NCBI RefSeq assembly: GCF_013407925.2
Contig: NZ_CP060201.1
Coordinates: 3,946,001-4,010,000, forward strand
Direction of reading: 5' to 3'
DNA length: 64,000 nucleotides
DNA from: Pseudomonas protegens
Lineage (GTDB): Bacteria > Pseudomonadota > Gammaproteobacteria > Pseudomonadales > Pseudomonadaceae
Shown: positions 19,156 to 29,163 of the stretch, piece by piece
How positions within the stretch are numbered: the first letter of the stretch is position 1
Layout: every line of letters begins with the position of its first letter
Made by a program: the position numbers and the translations under genes
Notes under the pieces: generated by a model
Seen by the model: only the letters and a program-made list of their open reading frames with translations
What the model was told of the DNA's origin: nothing
Databases searched by the model: none

Positions 19156-20385
19156 TCAAGGTTTGGGCAGTTCCTTGTAGGCCTTGAGCGCTTTCAGTCT
19201 TTCCAGTCTCAACGCCTCGCCCAGCGCCGGGCCTTTGAAGCCTTGCTCAAGCAGCGGCTGGACCGCCACGGCCCGGGCTACATTGGCCGCGCCGCGTAGA
19301 TAGTCGGCTTGTGGGTAAGGTCGCGACTCCAATCCCAACCGCCCGCGGGCATCCATTTCGCAAGCGCCAATGAACTCTTCAAAGCGTTGCGGGCGACGGA
19401 ACACGTCGAAACTTTGTAGCAGCTCCAGCAGTGTCGAGGCCTTCAGTTCCTGCGCCTTGTGGGCGTGGGTGTGGTACTGGCCGACCAGCAATGCCAGTTC
19501 CTGGCATTCCCGAGGCGCCTTGAACCGCTCGTTGACGGCCTTGATCAGCTCCAGTCCCTTGTGTTCGTGGCCGATGTGCCGTGGCCACTCTTGCTCGGGA
19601 GTCACGCCCTTGCCCAGGTCATGCAGCAGGCAGGCCCAGCGTACCGAGAGGGGCTGTTGATGCAGCGCCGCCTGCTGCAGAACGCTGAGGGTATGCAGGC
19701 CGGTGTCTATCTCCGGATGGTGCGCTGCCGGCTGGGGAACGCCGAACAGGGCGTCGACCTCGGGCATCAGCACTGCCAGGGCGCCGCAGTCCCGCAGTAC
19801 CTGGATGAAGACCTGGGGCTGCTGCTCCATCAGGGCCCGGGAAATCTCTTTCCAGCTGCGCTCCGCCGTGAGGGCCTGCAGCTCGCCTGACTCACTGAGC
19901 TCACGCATCAGTTCGAGCGTCTCTGCGGCCACCCTGAAACCCAGGCTGGCATAGCGTGCGGCAAATCGCGCCACTCGCAGCACTCGAAGAGGATCTTCGG
20001 CGAATGCCGGGGAAACATGACGTAACAGCCGCTCTTGAAGATCCCTCTGGCCGTTATAGGGATCGGTCACCACACCCTGGTCATCCTCGGCCATGGCGTT
20101 GATCGTCAGGTCGCGGCGAATTAGGTCTTCTTCCAGGGTGACTTCCGGGCTGGCGTGAAAGGTAAACCCGCCGTAACCGCGTCCGCTCTTGCGCTCGGTT
20201 CGGGCCAGGGCGTATTCCTCGCCATTCTTGGGGTGCAGGAACACCGGGAAATCGGCGCCAACCGGGCGAAAGCCCTGGGCGATCATGTCTTCTGCGCTGG
20301 CGCCTACGACCACCCAGTCGATATCGGTGACCGGCCTGCCCAGCAAGCGATCGCGCACTGCGCCGCCGACTTTGTAAATCCGCAT
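19156..20385 (-). CDS. cca: multifunctional CCA tRNA nucleotidyltransferase
   Basis: 409 residues. N-terminal class II nucleotidyltransferase with GGAVRD and the metal-binding D21/D23 (TDIDW), the RRD motif ([12 protein letters not shown]), and a C-terminal HD phosphohydrolase domain (LLHDLGKG), so it is the longer, repair-type bacterial enzyme. It adds or repairs the CCA end of tRNAs. Its ribosome site GGAGG and the six Ts before the ATG also form the 3' arm and U-tract of the terminator of the upstream SpoVR cluster. Confidence 0.96.
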   Translation of the reverse strand: MRIYKVGGAVRDRLLGRPVTDIDWVVVGASAEDMIAQGFRPVGADFPVFLHPKNGEEYALARTERKSGRGYGGFTFHASPEVTLEEDLIRRDLTINAMAEDDQGVVTDPYNGQRDLQERLLRHVSPAFAEDPLRVLRVARFAARYASLGFRVAAETLELMRELSESGELQALTAERSWKEISRALMEQQPQVFIQVLRDCGALAVLMPEVDALFGVPQPAAHHPEIDTGLHTLSVLQQAALHQQPLSVRWACLLHDLGKGVTPEQEWPRHIGHEHKGLELIKAVNERFKAPRECQELALLVGQYHTHAHKAQELKASTLLELLQSFDVFRRPQRFEEFIGACEMDARGRLGLESRPYPQADYLRGAANVARAVAVQPLLEQGFKGPALGEALRLERLKALKAYKELPKP

Positions 20386-20437
20386 AAAAAACCTCCGTTA
20401 GCGCGACAGAATAACGCTTGTGCCGCGCTGACGGAGG
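20386..20437 (-). terminator. intrinsic terminator of the SpoVR cluster overlapping the cca ribosome binding site
   Basis: On the minus strand a 14-bp stem (20437-20424 with 20405-20392, one G-U pair), 18-base loop, then TTTTTT directly before the cca ATG. The 3' arm ends in ACGGAGG, the Shine-Dalgarno of cca, 6 bases from its start codon. The element begins 14 bp after the SpoVR stop codon. Confidence 0.8.
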
Positions 20438-20450
20438 ACTGTTGTTGGGC

Positions 20451-22013
20451 TTAGAGGTGGATGACTGCCAGGTCGAGCCGACCGTAGTCGTTTTCGTTGT
20501 GATCGCCCCTTGGCGGGACGTGATGGGTTTTCACCACTTGATCGCCCTGCAGGGTTTCCAGGTGAATGTCGAAGCCCCAGAGGCGGTGCAGGTGCTTGAG
20601 TACCTCGTCGGTGGAGTCGCCAAGGGGTTTGCGATCGTGTTGCTGGTGGCGCAGGGTCAGTGAGCGGTCGCCGCGGCGGTCGATGCTCCAGATCTGCACG
20701 TTGGGTTCGCGGTTGCCCAGGTTGTATTGCGCGGCCAGGGTTTCGCGGATGATCCGATAGCCGCTTTCGTCGTGGATCGCCGGCACCAGCAGGTCGTCCT
20801 TCTGGTCGTCATCCATGATGCTGAACAGCTTGAGGTCGCGGATCACCTTGGGCGACAGGTACTGCAGGATGAAGCTCTCGTCCTTGAAGCTGCTCATGGC
20901 GAACTTGATGCTCGACAGCCAGTCGGTGCCGGCCAGTTCCGGGAACCAGCGGCGGTCCTCTTCCGTGGGCTCCTCGCAAATGCGGCGGATGTCCCGGTAC
21001 ATGGCAAAGCCCAGGGCGTAGGGGTTGATGCCGCTGTAGTAAGGACTGTCGAAGCCCGGCTGGTAGACCACGCTGGTATGGGAGGCGAGGAATTCCATCA
21101 TGAAGCCGTCGGTCACCAGGCCTTCGTCATACAGATCATTCATCAGGGTGTAGTGCCAGAAGGTCGCCCAGCCCTCGTTCATGACCTGGGTCTGGCGCTG
21201 CGGGTAGAAGTACTGGGCGATCTTGCGCACGATGCGCACGATTTCCCGCTGCCAGGGCTCCAGCAAGGGCGCGTGCTTTTCAATGAAGTACAGGATGTTT
21301 TCCTGGGGCTCGGCGGGGAAGCGAGCATTGTCCTTGTCGCTGTATTTGTCCGCGCCTTTGGGAATGGTGCGCCACAGGTCGTTGATCTGTTTCTGCAGGT
21401 GCTCTTCCCGGTCCTTCTGCCGGCGCCGTTCTTCCTCGGCGGAGATCGGGTAAGGCCGCTTGTAGCGGTCGACGCCGTAGTTCATCAGGGCATGGCAGGA
21501 ATCCAGCAGGTCCTCCACGGCATCGATGCCATGGCGCTCCTCGCATTGCATGATGTACTGCTTGGCGAACACCAGATAGTCGATGATCGAGCTGGCGTCG
21601 GTCCAGGTGCGGAACAGGTAGTTGCCCTTGAAGAAGCTGTTGTGGCCATAGCAGGCATGAGCGACCACCAGGGCCTGCATGCAGATGGTGTTCTCCTCCA
21701 TCAGGTAGGCGATGCATGGGTCTGAATTGATCACGATCTCGTAGGCCAGTCCCATCTGCCCGCGGCTGTAGGACTTTTCGGTGCTGAGAAAGTGCTTGCC
21801 GTAGGACCAATGGTGATAACCCAAAGGCATGCCCACCGAGGCATAAGCATCCATCATCTGCTCGGCGGTGATCACTTCGATCTGGTTGGGGTAGGTATCC
21901 AGGGCATAGCGGGCCGCGATACGGCTGATTTCGCGGTCGTAGGCCTGGATCAGCTCGAACGTCCATTCCGAGCCGGTGGAGATGGGTTGGCGTTTCTGCT
22001 CTCTGGCGGTCAT
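20451..22013 (-). CDS. ycgB: SpoVR family protein (YcgB-like)
   Basis: 520 residues, full length for the YcgB/SpoVR family; no signal peptide or membrane segment. The family is named for a Bacillus cortex-synthesis gene, but its biochemical role is not known. Here it overlaps the upstream VWA-protein gene by 4 bases (ATGA) and follows PrkA, the arrangement seen in many proteobacteria, where the three genes behave as a stress or stationary-phase module. Joint function with PrkA and YeaH is inferred from linkage. It ends at a strong terminator. Confidence 0.9.
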   Translation of the reverse strand: MTAREQKRQPISTGSEWTFELIQAYDREISRIAARYALDTYPNQIEVITAEQMMDAYASVGMPLGYHHWSYGKHFLSTEKSYSRGQMGLAYEIVINSDPCIAYLMEENTICMQALVVAHACYGHNSFFKGNYLFRTWTDASSIIDYLVFAKQYIMQCEERHGIDAVEDLLDSCHALMNYGVDRYKRPYPISAEEERRRQKDREEHLQKQINDLWRTIPKGADKYSDKDNARFPAEPQENILYFIEKHAPLLEPWQREIVRIVRKIAQYFYPQRQTQVMNEGWATFWHYTLMNDLYDEGLVTDGFMMEFLASHTSVVYQPGFDSPYYSGINPYALGFAMYRDIRRICEEPTEEDRRWFPELAGTDWLSSIKFAMSSFKDESFILQYLSPKVIRDLKLFSIMDDDQKDDLLVPAIHDESGYRIIRETLAAQYNLGNREPNVQIWSIDRRGDRSLTLRHQQHDRKPLGDSTDEVLKHLHRLWGFDIHLETLQGDQVVKTHHVPPRGDHNENDYGRLDLAVIHL

Positions 22014-23281
22014 GTCACTAACCTGCGCTGGAAGAGTTCACGGAAGACCGGATAGATATCGCCGGCCGAAACCAATTGTTGCTGGGCGAACGTGTCGGAG
22101 AAGGCTTCGGCGATACGTTCGTATTCGAACCACAGGGCCTGATGCTCTCGCGGCGTGATCTCCACGTAGGTGTAGTACTGGACGAAAGGCATGATCTGGT
22201 TGATCAGGATATCGCGGCAGATGGGCGAGTCATCGTTCCAGTTGTCGCCGTCGGAGGCTTGTGCGGCGTAGATGTTCCATTCGTTGCTTGGATAGCGCTC
22301 GGCCATGATCTCCTGCATCAGCTTCAGCGCGCTGGAGACAATGGTCCCGCCGGTTTCCCGGGAATAGAAGAACTCTTCCTCGTCCACTTCGCGAGCGCTG
22401 GTGTGGTGGCGGATGAAGACCACGTCGATCTTGTCGTAGTTACGCTTGAGGAACAGGTACAAAAGGATGAAGAAGCGTTTGGCAATATCCTTGGTGGCCT
22501 GGGTCATGGAGCCGGAGACGTCCATCAGGCAGAACATCACCGCCTTGGAACTGGGGTTGGGCTGTTTCACCAGCAGGTTGTACTTGAGATCGAAGGTGTC
22601 GAGAAATGGCACGCGATGAATGCGCGCGCTGAGGCGTTCGATTTCTGCTTCAAGTTCCTGAATATCGCCGAAGTTGTCTGGTTCTTCTCGTTTCAGGCGC
22701 TCCAGTTCTTCCTTCACCTCCCGCAGCTTGGCCCGACTGCTGCCGGATAGGGCAATGCGTCGGGCGTGGGCCGAGCGCAGGGTGCGGATGATGTTGATCC
22801 GCGACGGATTGCCTTCGTTGCTGATCCCCGCTCTTACGGTCTTGAAGGTGTCGGTGCCGGTCAGGTTGCGTTTGACCAGGTTGGGCAGTTCCAGATCCTC
22901 GAACATGAACTCGAGGAATTCTTCCTGGGTGATCTGGAAGACGAATTCGTCCATGCCCTCGCCGGAGTTGCCGGCCTTGCCGCGGCCTGCGCCACCGCCG
23001 CCGCCCTGCGGCCTGGCGATATGTTCGCCGGCGGTAAATTCCTTGTTGCCGGGATGGACCACGGTCTGCTTGCCGCCGCGGCCGTGGTGCAGCACCGGTT
23101 CGTCGATATCCCGCCCGGGAATGCTGATTTGTTCGCCGTGCTCCATGTCGGTGATGGAGCGGCGGCTGACGGCCTCTTCGACAGCCTTTTTAATATGGTC
23201 ACGGTAACGCCGCAGGAAGCGCTGGCGGTTCACCGTGCTCTTGTTCTTGCCATTGAGACGTCGGTCGATCACATAGCTCAT
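22010..23281 (-). CDS. yeaH: DUF444/VWA-domain protein YeaH
   Basis: 423 residues. A basic N-terminus and a glycine-rich stretch (about 93-109) precede a von Willebrand A-like domain with a MIDAS motif DVSGSM at 254-259. E. coli YeaH is encoded with the kinase YeaG (PrkA) and is linked to nitrogen-starvation and stationary-phase responses; its molecular role is unknown. The ATPase-like PrkA and this MIDAS protein recall AAA+/VWA partner pairs. The gene overlaps SpoVR by 4 bases and lies 122 bp after prkA. Confidence 0.9.
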   Translation of the reverse strand: MSYVIDRRLNGKNKSTVNRQRFLRRYRDHIKKAVEEAVSRRSITDMEHGEQISIPGRDIDEPVLHHGRGGKQTVVHPGNKEFTAGEHIARPQGGGGGAGRGKAGNSGEGMDEFVFQITQEEFLEFMFEDLELPNLVKRNLTGTDTFKTVRAGISNEGNPSRINIIRTLRSAHARRIALSGSSRAKLREVKEELERLKREEPDNFGDIQELEAEIERLSARIHRVPFLDTFDLKYNLLVKQPNPSSKAVMFCLMDVSGSMTQATKDIAKRFFILLYLFLKRNYDKIDVVFIRHHTSAREVDEEEFFYSRETGGTIVSSALKLMQEIMAERYPSNEWNIYAAQASDGDNWNDDSPICRDILINQIMPFVQYYTYVEITPREHQALWFEYERIAEAFSDTFAQQQLVSAGDIYPVFRELFQRRLVT

Positions 23282-23403
23282 AGGCCCCTCCGGGGAGCTT
23301 CAAGTCGTAAGCCTAAAGCCACAAGTGAACGCGCCGTCAGATCCCGGGATCGGGGTTCAGCCACGTTGCTCTTGCAGCTCTCAGCTAGAAGCTTGCAGCT
23401 GCT

Positions 23404-25326
23404 TTACTGCGACTTTCTGACCCGCAGATACCATTCGGACAGCAGCCGAACCTGTTTGTCGGTGTAGCCGCGCTCGACCATTCGTGTGACGAAGTCGTTG
23501 TGTTTCTGTTGATCCTCCTTGCTGGCCTTGGCGTTGAAGCTGATGACCGGCAGCAGGTCCTCGGTGTTGGAGAACATTTTCTTCTCGATGACCACCCGCA
23601 GTTTTTCGTAGCTGAGCCAGGTGGGGTTCTTGCCGTTGTTGTTGGCCCGGGCGCGCAGGACGAAGTTGACGATCTCGTTGCGGAAATCTTTCGGGTTGCT
23701 GATGCCGGCCGGTTTTTCGATCTTCTCCAGCTCCTCGTTGAGGGCCACGCGATTGAGAATCTCGCCGGTTTCCGGATCGCGGTATTCCTGATCCTGAATC
23801 CAGAAGTCTGCGTAGAGCACATAGCGGTCGAAGATGTTCTGGCCGTACTCGCTGTAGGACTCCAGGTAAGCGGTCTGAATCTCCTTGCCGATGAACTCGA
23901 TATAGCGCGGCGCCAGGTATTCCTTGAGGAAGCGCAGGTAACGCTCGCGGGTTTCCGCCTGGAACTGTTCCTGCTCGATCTGCTGTTCCAGCACATACAG
24001 CAGGTGCACCGGGTTGGCCGCCACCTCATGGGGGTCGAAGTTGAAGACTTTCGACAGGATCTTGAAGGCGAACCGGGTCGACAGGCCGTTCATCCCTTCA
24101 TCGACGCCGGCGCTGTCGCGGTATTCCTGGATCGACTTGGCCTTGGGATCGGTGTCCTTGAGGTTTTCACCGTCATAGACCCGCATCTTCGAGTAGATAT
24201 TGGAGTTCTCCGGCTCCTTGAGGCGCGACAGCACGGTGAACTGCGCCAGCATCTTCAGGGTGTCGGGGGCGCAATGGGCCTTGGCCAGGGAGCTGTTGAA
24301 CAGCAGTTTGTCGTAGATCTTCACCTCATCGCTGACACGCAGGCAGTAAGGCACCTTGACGATGTAGATACGGTCGATGAAGGCTTCGTTGTTCTTGTTG
24401 TTGCGGAAGGTGTGCCATTCCGATTCGTTGGAGTGGGCCAGCAGGATACCGGTGAAGGGGATCGCCCCCAGCCCCTCGGTGCTGTTGTAGTTGCCTTCCT
24501 GAGTGGCGGTCAGCAGTGGGTGCAGCACCTTGATAGGCGCTTTGAACATCTCGACGAATTCCATCAGGCCCTGGTTGGCCCGGCACAGCGCCCCGGAGTA
24601 GCTGTAGGCGTCGGCATCGTTCTGCGGGAATTCTTCCAGCTTGCGGATATCCACCTTGCCGACCAACGCCGAGATGTCCTGGTTGTTCTCGTCCCCGGGC
24701 TCGGTCTTGGCCACGGCGATCTGGTTGAGAATCGACGGGTACAGTTTCACCACCCGGAACTGGCTGATGTCACCGCCAAACTCCGCCAGGCGCTTGGTGG
24801 CCCAGGGCGACATGATGGTGTTGAGATAGCGCCGGGGAATGCCGAAATCTTCTTCGAGAATCGCGCCATCTTCCGTGGCGTTGAACAGCCCCAGTGGCGA
24901 TTCGAAGACCGGGGAGCCCTTGATGGCGTAGAAGGGCACTTTCTCGATCAGTTGCTTGAGCTTTTCGGCCAGGGACGACTTACCACCGCCCACCGGGCCC
25001 AGGAGGTAGAGGATCTGCTTCTTCTCTTCCAGGCCCTGAGCGGCGTGTCGGAAGTAGGAGACGATCTGGTCGATGCACTCTTCCATGCCATGGAAGTCTT
25101 CAAAGGCCGGATAACGCCGGATCACCTTGTTGGAAAAGATTCGTGACAGCCTCGAATTGGTCGAAGTGTCCAGCAGTTCTGGCTCGCCGATGGCCAATAG
25201 CAGGCGTTCGGCGGCGGATGCATAGGCGCTTCGATCTTTCTTGCACAGCTCCAGGTATTCCTGCAGTGAGAATTCTTCCTGGCGTGTGGATTCGAAGCGC
25301 TGTTGGAAGTGGCTAAAAATACTCAT
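23404..25326 (-). CDS. prkA: PrkA family serine protein kinase (YeaG)
   Basis: 640 residues, normal for PrkA. The N-terminal AAA+ domain has a Walker A motif GPVGGGKS at 110-117; the C-terminal PrkA domain (about 400-630) is distantly related to eukaryotic kinases. E. coli YeaG is a kinase or AAA+ protein of sustained nitrogen starvation; other members have been reported to act as proteases, so the activity is unsettled. First gene of the three-gene cluster with yeaH and the SpoVR gene. The long gap upstream (about 300 bp) should carry the promoter. Confidence 0.92.
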   Translation of the reverse strand: MSIFSHFQQRFESTRQEEFSLQEYLELCKKDRSAYASAAERLLLAIGEPELLDTSTNSRLSRIFSNKVIRRYPAFEDFHGMEECIDQIVSYFRHAAQGLEEKKQILYLLGPVGGGKSSLAEKLKQLIEKVPFYAIKGSPVFESPLGLFNATEDGAILEEDFGIPRRYLNTIMSPWATKRLAEFGGDISQFRVVKLYPSILNQIAVAKTEPGDENNQDISALVGKVDIRKLEEFPQNDADAYSYSGALCRANQGLMEFVEMFKAPIKVLHPLLTATQEGNYNSTEGLGAIPFTGILLAHSNESEWHTFRNNKNNEAFIDRIYIVKVPYCLRVSDEVKIYDKLLFNSSLAKAHCAPDTLKMLAQFTVLSRLKEPENSNIYSKMRVYDGENLKDTDPKAKSIQEYRDSAGVDEGMNGLSTRFAFKILSKVFNFDPHEVAANPVHLLYVLEQQIEQEQFQAETRERYLRFLKEYLAPRYIEFIGKEIQTAYLESYSEYGQNIFDRYVLYADFWIQDQEYRDPETGEILNRVALNEELEKIEKPAGISNPKDFRNEIVNFVLRARANNNGKNPTWLSYEKLRVVIEKKMFSNTEDLLPVISFNAKASKEDQQKHNDFVTRMVERGYTDKQVRLLSEWYLRVRKSQ

Positions 25327-25625
25327 GACGTCACCTCGCTCGATACGTGGAGCCGGCGTCGGATCAGTCAGTCAAGTGCTGGCATGCAGCTGAGTTTCCA
25401 GCTGCTGTTTACCCCCCAGAACACTTCCAAAGCTATCGACCTTGAAAGCTAGTACCGATGACCCGCTCGCCGGTGTACCGGCTCTCCCCTGATTTGGATG
25501 GCCTGAGGCTAAGGATAGTTCGGAATCCGGGAGGTCAAGGCGAGATGGGGAATTAGTTGCGCACTACCGTTCGTCCGGTGGCGCGTCAGCCCACGTAGTA
25601 CGCGGGCTGGAGCTCGGGAAAAAAA
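25327..25625. promoter_or_regulatory. upstream region of prkA, with candidate stress promoter
   Basis: 299 bp between glpE and prkA without a gene. On the minus strand CTATCCTTA (about 25518-25510) resembles an RpoS-type -10 about 185 bp before the prkA start. No sigma-54 (GG-N10-GC) promoter of good quality was seen. A 10-bp stem with one mismatch around 25589-25610 (AGCCCACGTA/TACGCGGGCT) lies downstream of glpE. Confidence 0.3.
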
Positions 25626-25955
25626 TTATTCGGCGGTGCCCTGGGCGATTTCCGTCGGGTAGGTGCTGCGCCACAGTTCGAAGCCGCCATCGAGGCTGTA
25701 AACGTCGGAGAAGCCCTGGCTCACCAGATACGCGGCGGCGCTCTGGCTGGAGTTTCCGTGATAGCAGACCACCACCAGCGGGGCGTCCAGGTCGGCGCCG
25801 CGAATGAACTCGGAAATGGAGTGATTATCCAGATGCTGCGAGCCGCTGATATGGCTCAGGGCATAGGTTTGCGGGTCGCGGATATCCACTACCACAGCAC
25901 CTTGTTCGCGCAGGGCCTGGGCCTGTTCTGGAGGGATGCGTTTGAATTCGCTCAT
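25626..25955 (-). CDS. glpE: thiosulfate sulfurtransferase GlpE (single-domain rhodanese)
   Basis: 109 residues, one rhodanese domain with catalytic C64 in the loop CYHGNSS, which matches the six-residue active loop of true sulfurtransferases. It transfers sulfane sulfur from thiosulfate to cyanide or thioredoxin; the physiological acceptor is not known. It follows apaH on the same strand with 33 bp between. Confidence 0.94.
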   Translation of the reverse strand: MSEFKRIPPEQAQALREQGAVVVDIRDPQTYALSHISGSQHLDNHSISEFIRGADLDAPLVVVCYHGNSSQSAAAYLVSQGFSDVYSLDGGFELWRSTYPTEIAQGTAE

Positions 25956-25988
25956 GGCGGGCTCCTGGAGCTTGATAGTCAGCGCCGA

Positions 25989-26858
25989 TTAGCGCTGTGC
26001 CGAGACGGGCAAGGGGGTGGAGGAGGGGTGTGCGGGGTGTCCCTGGGCATCGCAATCACAGGTCAGGCGCACGCCGCTGTCGACATTCAGCAGGGTCATG
26101 GCCCCGCCCCAGACACAGCCGCTGTCGAGGGCGAAAATGCCGGGCTCGTTGCTCTGGCCTTCCAGGGCCGCCCAGTGGCCGAAGATGATCTTCAGGTCCC
26201 GGGTCTTGCGCTCTTTGTGACTGAACCAGGGGGCATAGCCGGCTGGGGCGGTATCCAGTCCTTCCTTGCTCTTGAGGTCGAGCTTGCCCTCGCTGGTGCA
26301 GAAGCGCATGCGGGTGAAATAGTTGGTGATGACCCGCAGGCGGGTCACGCCCTTGAGGTCGCTGTCCCATTTCGCCGGATCGTTGCCGTACATGCCGTCC
26401 AGAAAGGGTTCGAAGCGGTTGTCGTCGCGAAGCGCTTCTTCCACCTCGGCGGCGCACTTGAGGGCTTTTTTCAGCGACCACTGGGGAGCAATGCCAGCAT
26501 GCACCAGGGCCACATGGCGGGCTTCGTCGTAGTGCATCAGTTTTTGCTGGCGCAACCACTGCAGCAGCTCTTCGCAGTCGGGGGCCTCAAGGATCTCGCG
26601 CAAGGTATCGGACTTTTTCAAGCGCTCGATGTTGCGCCAGGCGGCCAGCAGGTGCAGGTCATGATTGCCCAGCACGCAGACCAGCGAGTCGCGGATCGAG
26701 TACAGGTAGCGCAGGGTTTCCAGTGACTGCGGACCACGGTTGACCAGGTCGCCCACCAGCCACAGGCGATCCCGGGCCGGGTCGAAGGCGACTTGTTCAA
26801 GCAGGCACTGCAGCGGCTCCAGGCAGCCTTGCAGGTCGCCGACAGCGTAAGTTGCCAT
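25989..26858 (-). CDS. apaH: symmetrical bis(5'-nucleosyl)-tetraphosphatase ApaH
   Basis: 289 residues. Metallophosphatase motifs GDLQG (7-11), GDLVNRGP and GNHD are all present. It splits Ap4A into two ADP and also removes Np4 caps from RNA in E. coli. The start ATG overlaps the apaG stop (TGATG), so translation is coupled. The C-terminal tail beyond the family core is low in similarity and serine/proline-rich. Confidence 0.96.
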   Translation of the reverse strand: MATYAVGDLQGCLEPLQCLLEQVAFDPARDRLWLVGDLVNRGPQSLETLRYLYSIRDSLVCVLGNHDLHLLAAWRNIERLKKSDTLREILEAPDCEELLQWLRQQKLMHYDEARHVALVHAGIAPQWSLKKALKCAAEVEEALRDDNRFEPFLDGMYGNDPAKWDSDLKGVTRLRVITNYFTRMRFCTSEGKLDLKSKEGLDTAPAGYAPWFSHKERKTRDLKIIFGHWAALEGQSNEPGIFALDSGCVWGGAMTLLNVDSGVRLTCDCDAQGHPAHPSSTPLPVSAQR

Positions 26859-27238
26859 CAGTGCAGGGCTCCGGGGACCGCCAGGCGGAAGGGCGCGATG
26901 ATGGCGTCGAACTGTTTGCCGTCCTCGGCGAGCATCTGGTAACTGCCCTGCATGTTGCCGACCCGGGTGGTCATCACGGTGCCGCTGCTGTAGGTGTGGC
27001 TTTGGCCGGCGGCGATCAGCGGTTGCTGGCCAACCACGCCGGCGCCGCGTACTTCTTCCACATGACCGTCGCCGTCGGTGATCACCCAGTGCCGAGACAG
27101 CAGCTTGGCCGGGAGTGAGCCATTGTTATGAACGGTGATGGTGTAGGCGAAGGCGAAGCGGTTCTGCTCGGGTTGCGATTGGTCTGCCAGAAAGCGGGTG
27201 ACGACGCTGACATCGACCTGATAACGAGGATCGGACAT
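26858..27238 (-). CDS. apaG: ApaG/CorD protein
   Basis: 126 residues, fibronectin-III-like beta sandwich family, with the glycine-rich segment GAGVVGQQP and the strand-forming [10 protein letters not shown]. The family is tied to Co2+ tolerance and Mg2+ efflux in Salmonella; the biochemical role is not established. It lies between rsmA (126 bp upstream) and apaH (overlap). Confidence 0.94.
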   Translation of the reverse strand: MSDPRYQVDVSVVTRFLADQSQPEQNRFAFAYTITVHNNGSLPAKLLSRHWVITDGDGHVEEVRGAGVVGQQPLIAAGQSHTYSSGTVMTTRVGNMQGSYQMLAEDGKQFDAIIAPFRLAVPGALH

Positions 27239-27340
27239 GCAAGAGGCCTTTAAAGCAAAGCGGGGCGCGGGACAAAGCTGATGGGGGTCAGTCTAGGTCA
27301 AGTACCGGGTAGTAAACCAGACATCCCGTCCGGCGTCCTA

Positions 27341-27352
27341 CCCGATATCGGG
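27341..27352. repeat. perfect 12-bp palindrome between rsmA and apaG
   Basis: CCCGATATCGGG, within a 126-bp gap that also holds a CGGGTAG/CTACCCG pair about 25 bp apart. It may be a protein site or an RNA hairpin; no U-tract follows on the minus strand. Confidence 0.35.
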
Positions 27353-27364
27353 CAGAGGTCAGGC

Positions 27365-28177
27365 TCAGTCGGCGGCAGGCTTGGGCTGGTCGGCCAGTTG
27401 GTCGGCCAGGCGCACGAAAGCCGCCAGGTCCAATTGCTCGGGGCGCAGGCTGCCATCGACGCCGGCGGCTTCGATTTCGGCGCTGCTGAGAAGGGCCTTG
27501 AGGGTATTGCGCAGGGTCTTGCGGCGCTGGTTGAAGGCTTCGCGCACGATGCGTTCCAGCAGTCGGTGATCCTTGGCCGGGTGTGGCAGTACCGCGTGGG
27601 GCACCAGGCGCACGATGGCCGAATCGACTTTCGGTGGCGGATTGAAGGCGCCGGGGCCAACGTTGAACAGATGCTCAACGCGGCAGTGATACTGGACCAT
27701 GATCGACAGGCGGCCCCAGTCACCGCCGCCGGGACCGGCGGCCAGGCGCTCGACCACTTCCTTTTGCAGCATGAAGTGCATGTCGCGGATCAGCCCGGCG
27801 TTCTGCAGCAGGTGGAAGATCAGCGGAGTGGAGATGTTGTAGGGCAGGTTGCCGACCACCCGCAGGCTGCTTGGCGCCGCGCCCAGGGTGTTGAAGTCGA
27901 ACTTCAGGGCATCGCCCTGGTGCAGGTTGAAGTTGCTCTTGCCGGCGAACTGCTGGTTGAGGATCGGGATCAGGTCCTTGTCCAGCTCCACCACGTCCAG
28001 CTGCGCGCCGCTGCCCAGCAGGCCTTCGGTCAGGGCGCCCTGGCCCGGGCCGATTTCCAGCATGCGGTCTTCGGGTTTGGCGTGGATAGCACGCAGGATA
28101 CGGTCGATAACGCCGGCGTCGTGCAGGAAGTTCTGACCGAAGCGCTTGCGCGCCCGGTGTTGGTATTGCTCGCTCAT
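27365..28177 (-). CDS. rsmA: 16S rRNA dimethyladenosine transferase RsmA (KsgA)
   Basis: 270 residues from the ATG at 28177, which overlaps the pdxA stop (ATGA). Class I methyltransferase with the S-adenosylmethionine motif [10 protein letters not shown] and the catalytic NLPYN. It dimethylates A1518 and A1519 of 16S rRNA, a late checkpoint of 30S assembly. The longer in-frame extension to 28549 lies inside pdxA and is rejected. Confidence 0.96.
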   Translation of the reverse strand: MSEQYQHRARKRFGQNFLHDAGVIDRILRAIHAKPEDRMLEIGPGQGALTEGLLGSGAQLDVVELDKDLIPILNQQFAGKSNFNLHQGDALKFDFNTLGAAPSSLRVVGNLPYNISTPLIFHLLQNAGLIRDMHFMLQKEVVERLAAGPGGGDWGRLSIMVQYHCRVEHLFNVGPGAFNPPPKVDSAIVRLVPHAVLPHPAKDHRLLERIVREAFNQRRKTLRNTLKALLSSAEIEAAGVDGSLRPEQLDLAAFVRLADQLADQPKPAAD

Positions 28178-29163
28178 AAACGGTTCTCGGCCATCTGGTA
28201 GGCGGTTTCCAGGGCGACCTGCAGGCTGCCGGTGTCGATCTTGCCGCTGCCGGCCAGATCCAGGGCGGTGCCATGGTCGACGGAGGTGCGGATGATCGGC
28301 AGGCCGAGCGTCACATTGACGGCCGCGCCGAAGCCTTTGTATTTCAGCACGGGCAAGCCTTGGTCGTGGTACATCGCCAGCACTGCATCGCAGTGCTCCA
28401 GATATTTGGGGGTAAACAGAGTGTCGGCTGGCAATGGACCGCGCAGGTCCATGCCTTCTTTGCGCAGGCGCTCTAGGGTGGGTTCGATGATGTCGATTTC
28501 TTCGCGGCCCAGGTGTCCGCCTTCCCCGGCATGGGGGTTGAGCCCGCACACCAGAATGCGTGGCCGGGGGATGCCGAACTTGTGCTGCAGGTCGGCATGC
28601 AGGATCCGTGTGACCCGTTCCAGGCGTTCGACGGTGATGGCGTCGGCAATCTCCCGCAAGGGCAGGTGGGTGGTCACCAGGGCCACGCGCAGGCCACGGG
28701 TGGCCAGCATCATCACCACCTGCTCGGTGTGAGTCAGGTCCGCGAGAAATTCGGTATGTCCGGAAAAGGCGATCCCGGAATCGTTGATCACACCCTTGTG
28801 CACGGGGGCCGTGATCATGCCGGCGAAGTGCCCGTCCAGGCAGCCCTGGCCAGCGCGGGTCAGGGTTTCCAGGACGAAGGCGGCATTGGCCTGGTCCAGC
28901 TGGCCGCTGATCACCGGTTTGCCCAGGGGGGTGTCCCAGACATACAGGCTGTCCGCGGGGGCGGGGTCGGTCGGCAGTTGCTCCAGGGTCACCGGCAGCA
29001 GATTGACTGCCACGCCCAGCTGCGCGGCCCGCTCAAGGAGCAGGTCGCGGCTGGTGATGGCAATCAGGGGATGGGGCTGGGGTTGCGAGGCGAGCAGCAG
29101 GCATAGATCAGGACCTATACCCGCCGGTTCGCCGGGTGTCAGAGCGAAACGTCTGGGTTTCAC
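28174..29163 (-). CDS. pdxA: 4-hydroxythreonine-4-phosphate dehydrogenase PdxA
   Basis: 329 residues. Metal-binding histidines lie in [18 protein letters not shown] and [12 protein letters not shown]. It oxidises 4-phosphohydroxy-L-threonine in pyridoxal phosphate synthesis. It starts with GTG, overlapping the surA stop (GTGA), and overlaps rsmA at its end, so surA-pdxA-rsmA are translationally coupled. Confidence 0.96.
   Translation of the reverse strand: MKPRRFALTPGEPAGIGPDLCLLLASQPQPHPLIAITSRDLLLERAAQLGVAVNLLPVTLEQLPTDPAPADSLYVWDTPLGKPVISGQLDQANAAFVLETLTRAGQGCLDGHFAGMITAPVHKGVINDSGIAFSGHTEFLADLTHTEQVVMMLATRGLRVALVTTHLPLREIADAITVERLERVTRILHADLQHKFGIPRPRILVCGLNPHAGEGGHLGREEIDIIEPTLERLRKEGMDLRGPLPADTLFTPKYLEHCDAVLAMYHDQGLPVLKYKGFGAAVNVTLGLPIIRTSVDHGTALDLAGSGKIDTGSLQVALETAYQMAENRL

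Noticed and set aside
23282..23403. AGCTT/GCAG-rich repeats between prkA and yeaH
   Set aside because: They look like scattered short intergenic repeats (AGCTTGCAGCT type), but arms are short and imperfect; not enough for a named element.
27365..28549. 394-residue version of RsmA
   Set aside because: The extension lies wholly inside pdxA; the ATGA overlap at 28174-28177 gives the normal RsmA N-terminus.
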